Assembly (NCBI GenBank): GCA_900642245.1 | Contig: CAAAJI010000056.1 | Span: 58,497-122,496 of the forward strand | Length of the DNA: 64,000 nt | Direction: 5' to 3' | DNA from: Fragilaria radians | Taxonomy: Eukaryota > Bacillariophyta > Fragilariophyceae > Fragilariales > Fragilariaceae | Part shown: piece after piece, positions 43,633-53,639 of the stretch | Layout of the letters: every line of letters begins with the position of its first letter | Numbering within the stretch: position 1 is the stretch's first letter | Notes under the pieces: generated by a model | Databases searched by the model: none | Seen by the model: the letters and a program-made list of their open reading frames with translations, nothing else | What the model was told of the DNA's origin: nothing | Made by a program: the position numbers and the translations under genes

Positions 43633-44520
43633 ATGGACCGATTCAAAAAGCGTCGTTCGACGTTTCGCCTAGCACCGATTTTAGCTGCAATAAGTACATT
43701 GATTATAGTATTTTGTGTCAATAGACAACCACCAGCAATCTTTTCGGATGTCATGGCTTATCAAAAAGAAACAAAGGGAGAAGAAGGAATCGAAAGAGAA
43801 GTAGAAAAGGCAGTAGAAGAAGTAGTCATTCCAGAAAGAGAAACATCGTCTTCACCAAATTCTTACAATCCAAAGAAATGTCAAAATCTTGTAGATGGTC
43901 ATTGTGATGACAACGATGGTGGTGCTTGGACGTATCAAAACAAGGAAGGGAATTGTACTTACTTTGAAGCAAGTGCCACTTCGAATAATGCACCTAGGGA
44001 TTACAATGCTGTTTTAGGCTTACCAAATCTATTTCCAAATATCGAATCTATACTGGACTTTGGTGGCGGTGTTGGTGTCTACTTGACTGGGTTTCGGAAT
44101 GCTGGAGTCTCGAAACTTGTAACTGTCGAACCTCATCCATTCGGACAATGCTTATTTGCTGGTATACAACAAGATACAACCGATTGGATCAATACACCTC
44201 TTGATAAATTACCCAATAAGGAATATGATTTGGTCATGACTATTGAAGTTGCAGAACACGTTCCAGTCAACTTTCATCCACATTTGTTACAAGCATTAGC
44301 ACATGCAACTAAGAAATGGTTATTCTTTTCAGCAGCGCATCCTGGACAAGCTGGTGAGGGACATATCGGACCCTCCATGAAGACTCGAGAACAATGGATA
44401 CAAGAGATACATAATTGGACATCCTTACGTTTTGATGCCGAGAAAACAAAGGAATTACAGAATATTACTGGATTTATTTTGCAAAAAAATAGTGCCATAT
44501 TTTCATTGTCAGAAACGTAA
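43633..44520 (+). CDS. Membrane-anchored class I SAM-dependent methyltransferase
   Basis: 295 residues, first ATG. Basic N-terminus, then one hydrophobic helix (LAPILAAISTLIIVFCVN), then an acidic Glu-rich stalk: a type II membrane (Golgi-type) topology. Catalytic part: ILDFGGGVGVYLTGF (motif I, SAM-binding Gly-rich loop), VTVEPH (acidic residue after beta2), YDLVMTIEVAEHV (motif IV region) and FFSAAHPGQAGEGHIG with a late GHI motif. C-x6-C spacing in the pre-domain (KKCQNLVDGHCDD) and AWTYQNKEGNCTYFE are shared with the paralogue at 62862-63752. Substrate unknown; glycan or small-molecule O-methylation in the secretory pathway would suit the topology (inference). Compared with the paralogue, one residue is missing after FGQ (FGQC versus FGQEC). 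Confidence 0.82.
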   Translation: MDRFKKRRSTFRLAPILAAISTLIIVFCVNRQPPAIFSDVMAYQKETKGEEGIEREVEKAVEEVVIPERETSSSPNSYNPKKCQNLVDGHCDDNDGGAWTYQNKEGNCTYFEASATSNNAPRDYNAVLGLPNLFPNIESILDFGGGVGVYLTGFRNAGVSKLVTVEPHPFGQCLFAGIQQDTTDWINTPLDKLPNKEYDLVMTIEVAEHVPVNFHPHLLQALAHATKKWLFFSAAHPGQAGEGHIGPSMKTREQWIQEIHNWTSLRFDAEKTKELQNITGFILQKNSAIFSLSET

Positions 44521-46077
44521 CACAAATATATCAAAAGAGTAATCCAACAGGAAGACATTGCAACAATAACAATTCTGAAATGCTGCATACATCTATGAAA
44601 CTATGTCTCCAGGATCTGAAAACCAGGACTTCAATTGAGTATGTTGTGACAATTGAATTCTTTCTTGTTGAGAAGTATGATAAATAAATTATAAATGTAA
44701 TGAAAAATAGAAAGGCTAACAACATGGTGCAGATTGTTGCATGTAATGATTATGAAGGAGATTGAGAACAAAAATTAAAACTTCATTAGGGAAGAAGACA
44801 ATAATGTAAGCCTTTTGTAGAGGGAAAGAGAAATACAATCTGACTAAATGGAACAAAATGTATGACATGGTAAATTTGTGCTATGGGGAGGCTCATTTTT
44901 TAGTCATAAAGTTGAGATAAAGAGAGAGCATTCCCCACAATACAATGATATTTTCATTTGCAATTGGATTAAAGTTTGGATTCAAAATTGAGAAAAACAA
45001 GGAACAGTTAACACAGTGGAGGCAAGGTCACCCATACAAACCCAGTAAAGGATTTATACCTAACTGAATTTGTTTTCAAACTAATCATGTACTTGGCTAT
45101 GGATACTTGTAAGCCATAGATATTTTATAGTACAGCTCAATCAAATAATACATTGTATTGATATTGCCTAGTTAAATTTAGACTTCTTAAATTCTATGGC
45201 TTGATTATGATGTTGTTGTATACATAAAATTGAGCAAAAAGGGATAAATTGACATTAACCCCAAACTCACTTTGCGAGGGAGAAAAAAGAAACTCCTAAA
45301 AACACTTAATCCAAAATGCAAGTGTGCGTGAGACGCAAATTAATCCTGAAACATTTGCTCTTCTCTTGGGAGACTTTGAACGCCCATTTTGTTAACGCTC
45401 CCAGCTGAAAGGCTAACAAAGAAAAAAAGGTAATATCCTACGTCAAAGGACTACGCAACTAGTACTGGAGTAGTGGAGTAAATTTGAAATCCTTTCTTGA
45501 AAGTAATGAGCCTTCAGCCTCGTCAGCTGCCCGTTGGTATCACGATCCGAGATTTTTGGAAGCTGGGGGACAAGTCCAGGTCCTTAAAAGACTTCAGAGA
45601 GATATTTGCCATGTGGAATTTTTCTTTGAACAATTTGGTTGCAAGACAGATGAAACATTTCGGATGTGCCCAATTGGCACCTATTGTAACGGCTCAAGCG
45701 TAACGTGAGAAAATTTCGGGTGAGCTGACAGCACAACTAAAATACGAAAATTCATCACTGCAGGTCATGGTCAGCATCTCCACCCTCGGCATTGCTTGGA
45801 ATAATTGGTAGAGTTAAATATTCTGAAAGGCAATAACAAAACCCAGCTCAATAAACTGGAGTAGAATTGGCCAGATTGGATGTGAATTTTTTTACTTCTA
45901 GGATAGGAAGAATAGTTGGCGTTAGCGGCGCAATGCAGACTTGATTATTGATAATACAATCACAAAAACACTTTTATTGTGAATATTGAATTTAGGATTG
46001 AGTCAGATAAATTGTTAAGTTGATGTCTTTACTACCCAAGATGTGGGCTTTTTATGATGTATCATCAATCATAATTA
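44521..46077. other. Intergenic, no gene supported
   Basis: Downstream region of the methyltransferase. The overlapping frames at 45484-45708 have no recognisable domain. Confidence 0.4.
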
Positions 46078-46190
46078 GCTGTATCCCTAGTGATTTTAGC
46101 TGTATCTGAACTCGAGTTTTTTATGGTTTTAAGATATGCTACACCCCACCCGGTAATCGATCCAGCAAGGGTTAGGGGTAAACACAATTT
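46078..46190 (-). repeat. Partial, diverged copy of the dispersed ~145 bp block
   Basis: attagctgtatccctagtgattttagctg and caagggttaggggt are in the same order and orientation as in the copy at 43340-43495. Confidence 0.6.
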
Positions 46191-46345
46191 ATTTTGATTT
46201 TAGAAGGAATCGGCTGACGGCCAGAACGTTTGCAGTAGGAGCAGATTCTAATAGTAATAATGGACCAATCCGGGGTAAACACAATTTATTTTGATTTTTG
46301 AAGGAATCGGCTGACGGCCAGAACGTTTCCTTGTAGTGGACCAAT
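46178..46345. repeat. Short direct repeat, two copies
   Basis: The block from GGGGTAAACACAATTTATTTT through gaaggaatcggctgacggccagaacgttt occurs at about 46178 and 46274. Each copy is followed by tggaccaatcc. Confidence 0.9.
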
Positions 46346-46757
46346 CCAAATCGTATCGCCAAAAAAACTCCTACCGAACCCACTGTTTGTTGGATGCTAG
46401 GGCAATTCTTTTGTAAGTGAAAATACTCTCGAATTCTTCGAACTTATTTTTTTGTTCTGTATGTAAGTAGCAATTTAGGACATACGTATTCGAACGAAAA
46501 GTACGTTGAAGGAAGGAACGTTACGTTGCAGTGCTGACGTTGAAAGACGAAGGTTTTCTGTTCCGTGTCCCCATTCACACCTCCCGGATATACACACGTA
46601 CACGATTTTTTCACCAGTGAAAAAACCAAGGAAGGTCACACCCTCAGGTACTCTCGGTGAAAGTCATAAAAAATCCAGCTCCCTTCTTTTATCAATCACA
46701 CGTAATAAAGACAATGATGAATGCATTTGTACGCACTGCGGTATCACGCGTGTCACG

Positions 46758-46891
46758 GTAAGTCAGAGATTACCTAGAGTTTATGTTATCATTGATGAAC
46801 TATTATCTGTTGAATGTCTTTTGTGTCACCACGTACGGATGATTCATGTCTAACACATATTCTTTTTCTTTTTTCGAATTGACGTTCACAG
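46758..46891 (+). other. Probable 5' UTR intron of the NDUFA4/B12D-like gene
   Basis: A strong donor (cacg|gtaagt at 46758) and acceptor (tttttcgaattgacgttcacag, ending 46891) bracket 134 bp just before the start codon at 46902. The upstream open frame 46506-46757 does not splice in frame with the coding region, so the intron would lie in the leader. Confidence 0.45.
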
Positions 46892-46901
46892 CAATACCAA
46901 T

Positions 46902-47147
46902 ATGGCCATTGCCAAGCGCTCCAAGTCTGAATTTGTCAAGCAAAAAATGCCAGGCTTTGGATCGTACAATGATGTTTGCTACAAAACTTTTGCCAGTGAA
47001 GTTGGATCCTATCCTGTGATTTTCATCCTTTCCTTTGCATGTGTTGGATCTTTTGGATTCTGCAGCTATCTTTTGTTTGGCCACAAGGATGTACGTCTCA
47101 CTCCTTCCAAGCGTTCATCTATCGTTCGTTATTGGGGTGAGAAATAA
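46902..47147 (+). CDS. NDUFA4 (MLRQ)/B12D-like small mitochondrial membrane protein
   Basis: 81 residues, first ATG after the putative leader intron. One hydrophobic segment (VIFILSFACVGSFGFCSYLLF) is followed by KDVRLTPSKRSSIVRYWGE. This is the charged post-membrane motif (D-V-R-x-x-x-x-x-R) of the B12D/NDUFA4 family, whose members sit in the mitochondrial inner membrane with complex I or cytochrome c oxidase. Length fits the family (75-95 residues). Assignment rests on this motif and topology only. Confidence 0.72.
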   Translation: MAIAKRSKSEFVKQKMPGFGSYNDVCYKTFASEVGSYPVIFILSFACVGSFGFCSYLLFGHKDVRLTPSKRSSIVRYWGEK

Positions 47148-48715
47148 ATGTAGTGTGGAAAGGAATTTAAAATGGGCTCGAATCTAGATTGCTGTGTATG
47201 AAAGAGATACTTTACAATAGGAAACCAGATAACTGTATAAACTTGTTCGACCTCTCTTTATCATTCACCTTTATCAATAGTCAAATAGCGAGAATGAAGT
47301 CGTACGGCGGTTTCATTTGATGTCAGCCTGTCATCGTTTCACACCGTGGTCGTTGAAATTGAAGATTCAGTTACTAGTAGACTGATTGCCAAAGTAGTCG
47401 AATGAATCAAGCCTTCCGTACTCGTCATCAATGAATTCTTCGTTTTTTTTCTCGTAGATATCAATCTATAAAACTAAAGATAACATTTTTTCGCCATCAT
47501 TCATGTTGATTAATTCTCTTTAACTTACAATGATTGTTGAAGCCCCACACTTACTGCAATTATTCTTGAAATTGTTTCAGTCACATTATTCCTTGTGGTG
47601 GAGAATTCAATATCTATCAAAGCAATCAATGTTATGCAACTTAATCCCAAGTTCTCTCACTGGTATTTGTATTCTTGACCAAGAATATGGCACCCACAAG
47701 TTCTGTCCTTACTTGACTTGGTTTTCTAGTTTTGAATTCATAAAAAGTTTGTAGTGCACCTAGTTTCTCCAAAGGTTTCTGATAGAGCAATGTAATCAGC
47801 ATCGAGGCAAGATAAGCTAATGATATTTTGACAATTAATATTTTTCCTAGATGCAACAGTTGCATTGATAACAAATAATAAAACTAGTTTGTTTATTCGG
47901 CAACTTGAAAGCCAGAGTATATTCTTATTCTATAATTGTCCATCTAAATCCTACCGAATTTTCATGTTTCTTCTCATTCATCTTGATTGTTATTGCTGCC
48001 ACATGATTCTTGGCAAAAGGACAGAACTCTGGATAGGGTCAATATCATCTAATTATATGCCCATGTTATTTTTTGTTTACGTTACACTAGATTTCTGCTA
48101 CTACTTTCATGCATGTTTAGAAAAATTTCATAAATGATATCTGCCCGAATAGTGAGACTTTGAAATGCTTTTAGTACCAAATTCATATGTTACACTGACG
48201 CAACAAAAAAATCTAATTGTTCCCAATACGGTAATGATACTCATGTTTGTTTCACAATCCGATTAATCTATTGAGGCTCATACTAATGGAAATACTTGGA
48301 AACAACTAAACACCTTCTACTGTATGAATGATGATTCTTCTCTACTCGAATCTCTGAACAATCGAAATACAACTTTTTTCAAATTGGCGAATACTACATT
48401 ATCTCAAAACTGGAGATTATTTCACTCCTTCACTTCGTATTTGTCACTCTACTTCTGATCACATTTGCATTTGCGGCTGAGGACTTGAGTAAGGAGGGTC
48501 ATATACTTTTCACAGATTGGAAGCCTTCAGTTCAACATATTTTATCACCTACTCGGAAGCCATCCACAAGTTTAAAGCCCAAACTTTGCTCTTCGACAGC
48601 ATCCAACCAAGATAAGCTTGTCGCATGCAAATTTATTGACTATTCCAATTTGAAAAAGTGTTTGAATGCAACCGTAGATTTTGCTTCCAATTATCCAGAA
48701 ACAGTTCCCATTCCA
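47148..48715. other. Region without a confidently supported gene
   Basis: Contains a possible spliced minus-strand fragment at 47367-47572 and a plus-strand frame without ATG ending at 48745, both listed separately. Otherwise AT-rich DNA with short frames. Confidence 0.4.
47367..47572 (-). other. Possible last exons of a small Cys-pair protein
   Basis: Exon 47465-47367 (IDIYEKKNEEFIDDEYGR ... STSN, then TGA) connects in phase 0, across a 63 bp GT-AG intron (47528-47466), to CSKCGASTII ending at 47529. A C-x-x-C-G pair suggests half of a zinc ribbon. The 5' part is not found, so this may be chance. Confidence 0.25.
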
Positions 48716-48745
48716 TCACTGCACTATGTTTACGAGAAAGGTTAA
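48342..48745 (+). other. Open frame with signal-peptide-like segment but no ATG
   Basis: The frame is open for about 135 codons. It includes SLLHFVFVTLLLITFAFAAEDLS, an excellent signal-peptide core with an A-x-A site, followed by a Cys-containing polar stretch (CSSTAS, VACKFIDYS, KKCLNATVDF). No Met occurs in the frame after the preceding stop. The 3' end overlaps the left terminal repeat of the element at 48716-50065. It may be the start of a secreted LRR-type gene broken by that insertion (inference). Confidence 0.3.
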
Positions 48746-50065
48746 TACGACTAAACTAGCCTTGTATCTTGATCGACCTCTCCAATAGTACTAATTTAGT
48801 AGCCACGGTTCTCATCGCTACCGGGTCATGGCATTAACTTCCTTCATTGGAGCTTTTAAAATAAGGAATGCGTCTACGTATAGAGAGACTCTTTGGACAT
48901 AGATGCCCTTGTGAATTTTTTGAGTCCCGTTTGAATAAAATCGAATGACTTGGAAGGGTCCATCACGTTTTGGAACTAGTGCAGTATGCCACCGATTAGG
49001 CCTGTACCTAATGAGGTATAGGTGATAGAAGTGTAATTCAATTAATTATAATACTTTTTAGTTGTAGAACTTAACTGATTCAATCCCTTCAAGGATTCAA
49101 CCTTGATCACTGAAATTTCCAGTGAATCTGGAGTGCACTTTGGCACTTGTAAAAAAGCGCTATTTTTGATAGACCGTTTTAACCGCACTGTTAGTTTAAT
49201 TGACTAACCTATGGGTTTGGTTAGTGCGTTAAATAATTGATGTTGGACCTTATTGTCTAACCCAACTGTTTAAGTAAACATATTTCATTTACCTTANNNN
49301 NNNNNNNNNNNNNNNNCACTAATATCCGTATTCTCTAGAAATTCGTTTGTCTCAGGCATCTCATTTACATCATTAGTAGCATCCAAAATATTGGACATTT
49401 CCTGTTCAACCGCAAACGCCTCATTTGAAGTTTCATTTGACTTTTTCTGTTGTGCCGTTAGTTTGGTTTTCGTTGGACCTCTTGCATTTCCTTCAACTTG
49501 AAACATCACAACTCTTCTTTGTGACCTTTCATATTATGAAACTGCACCGGACATTTTTGGTTTTTGTTGTCATCTATCCACTGGGAAGTCCTAGGTGTCA
49601 TTTTTTCATAAATCTTTTTTGTTCTTGTCCGGCCGTTGAACTACAATAGTTAAGAGCAAAAGTGCGTAGGGCCTCTTGAAATGAATCTTTGTCCCAAACA
49701 TGATTTTCTGGTAAAATGGCTAAGACATTTTGCCAATTGCTTAGGGGATTTCCACTAAGCATATATGAGACGGCTGGTACCCGTTCGCTTACATCATTTA
49801 GGGGTGCTTGTCTGATAAACTCATCTAGCATTGCCCTGAATTGACAATATCCCTCTACAGTATGTCTTTTTTAACTGTTCTAGTTTAGATGGCGTGGCTA
49901 GTGAATTCACTATGCACTATGTTTACAAGAAAGTAAGGTAAGTTCACAAAAAGTGATAAATTATGAGCTACTAATAAATAAGACAAAACTAGTCTTGGAT
50001 CTCAATCAACCTTTCCAAAGCTACTAACTTATTAGCCACGGTTCTCATCACTACCGGGTCATGGC
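48716..50065 (-). mobile_element. Internally deleted Ty3/gypsy element with terminal direct repeats
   Basis: Direct repeats at 48716-48830 and 49908-50065 share cactatgtttac, acaaaactag-type and cttg...tcaacc blocks, and end with the nearly exact tagccacggttctcatcrctaccgggtcatggca. Inside, the minus strand carries gag-like sequence at 49831-49598 (LDEFIRQAPLNDVSERVP, WDKDSFQEALRTFAL) and an integrase C-terminal piece at ~49015-48850 (VPKRDGPFQVIRFYSNGT, then IYVQRVSLYVDAF). Protease, RT and the integrase core are missing. A 20-base N gap interrupts it. Confidence 0.75.
49297..49316. other. Assembly gap (20 N)
   Basis: Run of 20 N inside the deleted gypsy element, probably an assembler join of arbitrary length. 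Confidence 0.95.
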
Positions 50066-50089
50066 AATCACAAATTGGATTACTCACAG

Positions 50090-50225
50090 GACTAACCTCT
50101 CTACACGCATTCCCTTTAATTGGAAAATCTCATCAACAATAGGATGTCTAACAAAGTTAACATCCTTGGCTCTAAATGGATCCAAATTGACTGGAACGAT
50201 TCCAGTTTCAATGTTGGTTAAAATA
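50090..50225 (+). pseudogene. Leucine-rich-repeat fragment
   Basis: Nucleotide match to 55226-55350 (cattccctttaa, aggatgtct, acaaagttaaca, tggatccaaattgactgga, attccagtttcaat). One frame reads CLTKLTSLALNGSKLTGTIPVS, a plant-type LRR. It is about 5 kb from the larger LRR remnant and next to a gypsy terminal repeat. Confidence 0.75.
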
Positions 50226-50755
50226 CGGGAAATGTAGTCCAGGACATTAACTACTCATGTAAATATTTTTACAGGAATTAAATGGCTACCACCGTTTTCC
50301 AACCATTGCAAGCTGGAATACGAATTTATCAAATGCTTGTCATGAATGGTTGAACAACTGGTAATAATCCGACGTCGATTAAGCAAGAAAATTTTGCAAC
50401 TTTCTTTTCATCATTCGGTATAAGGTGATACTGAACTTAACCCAAGGTTGATTGACTAGTTGACTTCTATTGGAGTCGTTATCCGCCGTTTAGATTGGAG
50501 GATCAAATGTACAAAGTTCCATGTACACAAAATGAATCCGGATATACAAAGAATTGAAGTCAGTACAACCATGACGCTGATTTTCAAGGAATAATAACTA
50601 TTTTACTTTGACTATTTACAAAGCCTTTCAATCTCAAATATTGGTTTATTTTAGTTTACATCATGAATTTGAGAAGACAATGACGGTTTGGAGTAGTATG
50701 AACACAGGAATATTTAGCGTTAGAAATAAACTCACTAATAACTAACACCTGCTCG
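50226..50755. other. Intergenic, no gene supported
   Basis: AT-rich upstream region of the HA-domain gene, with nothing recognisable. Confidence 0.4.
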
Positions 50756-51756
50756 ATGTCAATTTTAGATGAGGAAAATCACATCCACGACCGCCAAAAT
50801 CGATGCACACACATTTTGGAAAGTCACTGTGCTGTAAGTATTTCAGTTTTACATATGAAAACTCTAAGGATATTCTTCGATCCGGCAGCCACTCGTTCTC
50901 CTAGCCAAGCATGCCCCTCCTTGTTATGCTTTATAAATATCAAAATTGCGGCATTGAAGTAAGGATCTACGTTCCATGAGGTCATTATGGTTTAGGAATA
51001 TACCTCAGTGACATTCCTTCATCATAACCACATACATACTTTTTGCAGATAGCCTCCACGTTGTCACTTGTTTATTGCTTCCCATACAACCATTTACATC
51101 GCGAATCAATGCCTACTTTAGAAGCAAACTGTGGAACAAAAAAGAAGGATCACATGAGTGAAGCGGAGCTATTTGACATGTGTCGATCGGTGTACAGAAA
51201 TTACGTATGCAAACTACAGCAACCGTTCAAACATTCAAAAAAGAATCCTTCAGAGATATGGGAAGGTCATATGAAAGATCTTTACCTCTTTAAAGACACT
51301 TACGGCCATTGCAGGGTTCCTCGTCACTACGAAAACAACCCTAAACTGGGAAGATGGGTGATGAATGTAAGATCTCATTATCAGTTTATCCAGAAAGGTA
51401 AGAAAAGCTCCTTGATGACAACTGATAGACTTACGCAACTGCGGTACGTTGATTTTGATTTTGCACCCAAAAACAAGTCATATACAAAATACTACAGTGA
51501 TCGTTGGGTATATCATCTTGAGGAACTACATCAGTTCAAGGAGAAACATGGTCATTGCCGAGTTCCGCAAAGGTTCACTACAAATAGGAAGCTTGGAAGT
51601 TGGGTACTCTACGTTCGCTATCAGTATCGTAAGCATGCAAATGGTCAACCAAGTACAATGACTGGGCAACGAATCGAGCAGCTAGCAGAACTTGGATTTG
51701 ACTTTGAGCCTCGAAAAGGAAGACCTGGTCAATCGGAGGGCAAGAAATATATATGA
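50756..51756 (+). CDS. Helicase-associated (HA) domain protein, two HA repeats
   Basis: Exons 50756-50833 and 51049-51756 join in phase 0 across a 215 bp intron (gtaagt ... ttttgcag), giving 261 residues. Without the first exon, the first ATG is 51109 (215 residues). Two tandem HA repeats are clear: WEGHMKDLYLFKDTYGHCRV, then LGRWVMNVRSHY, L, and VDFDFAP; and WVYHLEELHQFKEKHGHCRV, LGSWVLYVRYQY, LGFDFEP. The YGHCRVP and W-V-x-x-x-R-x-x-Y signatures define the family, which is strongly expanded in diatoms and probably binds nucleic acid. No helicase domain is attached. The basic C-terminus (RKGRPGQSEGKK) fits DNA or RNA binding. Confidence 0.85.
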
Positions 51757-53639
51757 TGACTAGTTAGGTATGATGAATCAAACCGAACTCAAGACTTCAG
51801 ATTAGTGGAAATAAAACGACAACGAGATAATTTATAGCTTGTGACTTATCTACTTTTCCTGGTGCATGTTAGCCCTCTTTGGCAGGTGTTGCACTATCAT
51901 TATGGAAATATTCATTCAGCAATTTATTTGTTTTTGGCTACAGGTTCCACCCCTAAATGCAAAATTTAGGGGAATAAAGTGCGCTCTGGTCATTATGAAT
52001 ATGTGAGATATTGTGATCAAGCGGGGCTACAGTGAAATCCATCTTTGAGAAATGATTTGTAACTTTGGAGGTACATCCTGTCTTTGATGTTTTCATATAA
52101 TCAGTTTTGAATTTGGTTGTTTGCTGTTGATAGAATCCCCATAGAAATCAATAGATTTATTTTTATGTGTTTCATATGCAGAAGCAGATCTAAGAAGTTA
52201 TGTTTCTTTGCATTCTTGGTAGGTTTACTCCTGAAATGTTGGGTTTGACTGCAGGGTACTTCTTACTTTAAAACAAATTGAACAATTTTTGCAAGCTTTG
52301 TGGGCACCTGAAGTAGTTGAGAAGTTATGCCGTTGTATTGAGATACTGCAAAGAAGAAAAACAATGTACAACAAGTTACAATTATCCGCTGAATGAAGCA
52401 AGCCATAAAAGTAGAAAATAGGCATTGCAATGAGAGGTATCATCACTTCAAATCAAGACTTATAATTATACATTTAAGGTTAATTAAAACTCCAACTGTA
52501 TGTCTATCAGTCACGACAAGAGCCATTTCTATGAACAAGTCAGGTACATGTATAAGAGCCATGTCATCGCACCGGCACACTCCGGTAAACAAATTTGGGA
52601 TGACCAAGGAAAAAAGAATATGTTTTCATCTCTGCCACCATCTACGTACCACAAGGACAATATGAATACTGTTTTAAGGGTTGCTTAATTGGACTTTTGC
52701 CAGATAGGGTAGAACAGCATTGGAGGTGTTAAGAAGCTCCAGTGGTGTCCCTGTTTGTAGTTTGGCCCAATAGAGTAGCAAAAAGAATGCAGGATTGGTG
52801 ATCCCTTTTGTGATTCTGACAGCATTTCCTAATATGCCCCGTGGAGGCATGAAGGTAGACCCTAGAGTATGCCTGAATGCGTTGCATATTCAGAGTTAGG
52901 CATCTGGGGATGAATGATCTCACTCCATTGAAGACAACAGTGAGAATGAACATCCAGCTTATAGCATCTGACCTTTCAATCAGATCATTTTTCCTGGTCT
53001 GTGAGTGAACACTATTAACTTTGACATCTTTGGTGGGAAGAAGTTCATGATGGCAGTGAAGTTGTTATGTAATGTAACTCTTTAGATTTTACTAACCTAG
53101 CATCTATGGTTGTGAATTTGTGTTGCAAACAAAGTGTTTCTAACAGCTTTTAATTCAGTGTTTTTTCATGACTTCTTTATGCTTGGTTGATAAACAATTC
53201 AATCATGATTTCTAGAACTTTTACGCGAGAAACATTCGAGTATAACATGTAAATACCGGAGAGTGCGAGAAGCAGAGCAAGGCGTTCAAGTGAATTTTCT
53301 ATCGTGTCCAATTTCTACATGTGAGCAAGTACTGGAAATGAAGGAAAGACGCAGTTGCTTTGTAATTTTGAGTAGGAGAGCAGAATTCAAGGGTCGCTTT
53401 ATTCGGATCAGTCGTAAAGCGTGAAGTATAGAGTTGATGTCAATTGCATTGCAGTTTCGGCCAGTTCGATGCTTGCAACGCAGGTAAATGCTTTGCATGT
53501 TTATATGTTGAAACTCTAGAATTATGAAAATTCTTCAATTCAAGTAATATAACTGCTCACTGAAAAGATCTAGTTCCAAGACACATTGGATTTCTTACAA
53601 GCGTGAAATCTTTATTGATTCGGAATGCAACCGGGAAAA
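51757..53639. other. Intergenic, no gene supported
   Basis: Many overlapping short frames near 52390-52950 on both strands but no domain that I can name. Possibly decayed transposon DNA. Confidence 0.4.

Noticed and set aside
52390..52953. Overlapping frames on both strands
   Set aside because: Some look coding-like in short stretches, but no domain, start or splice pattern supports a gene.
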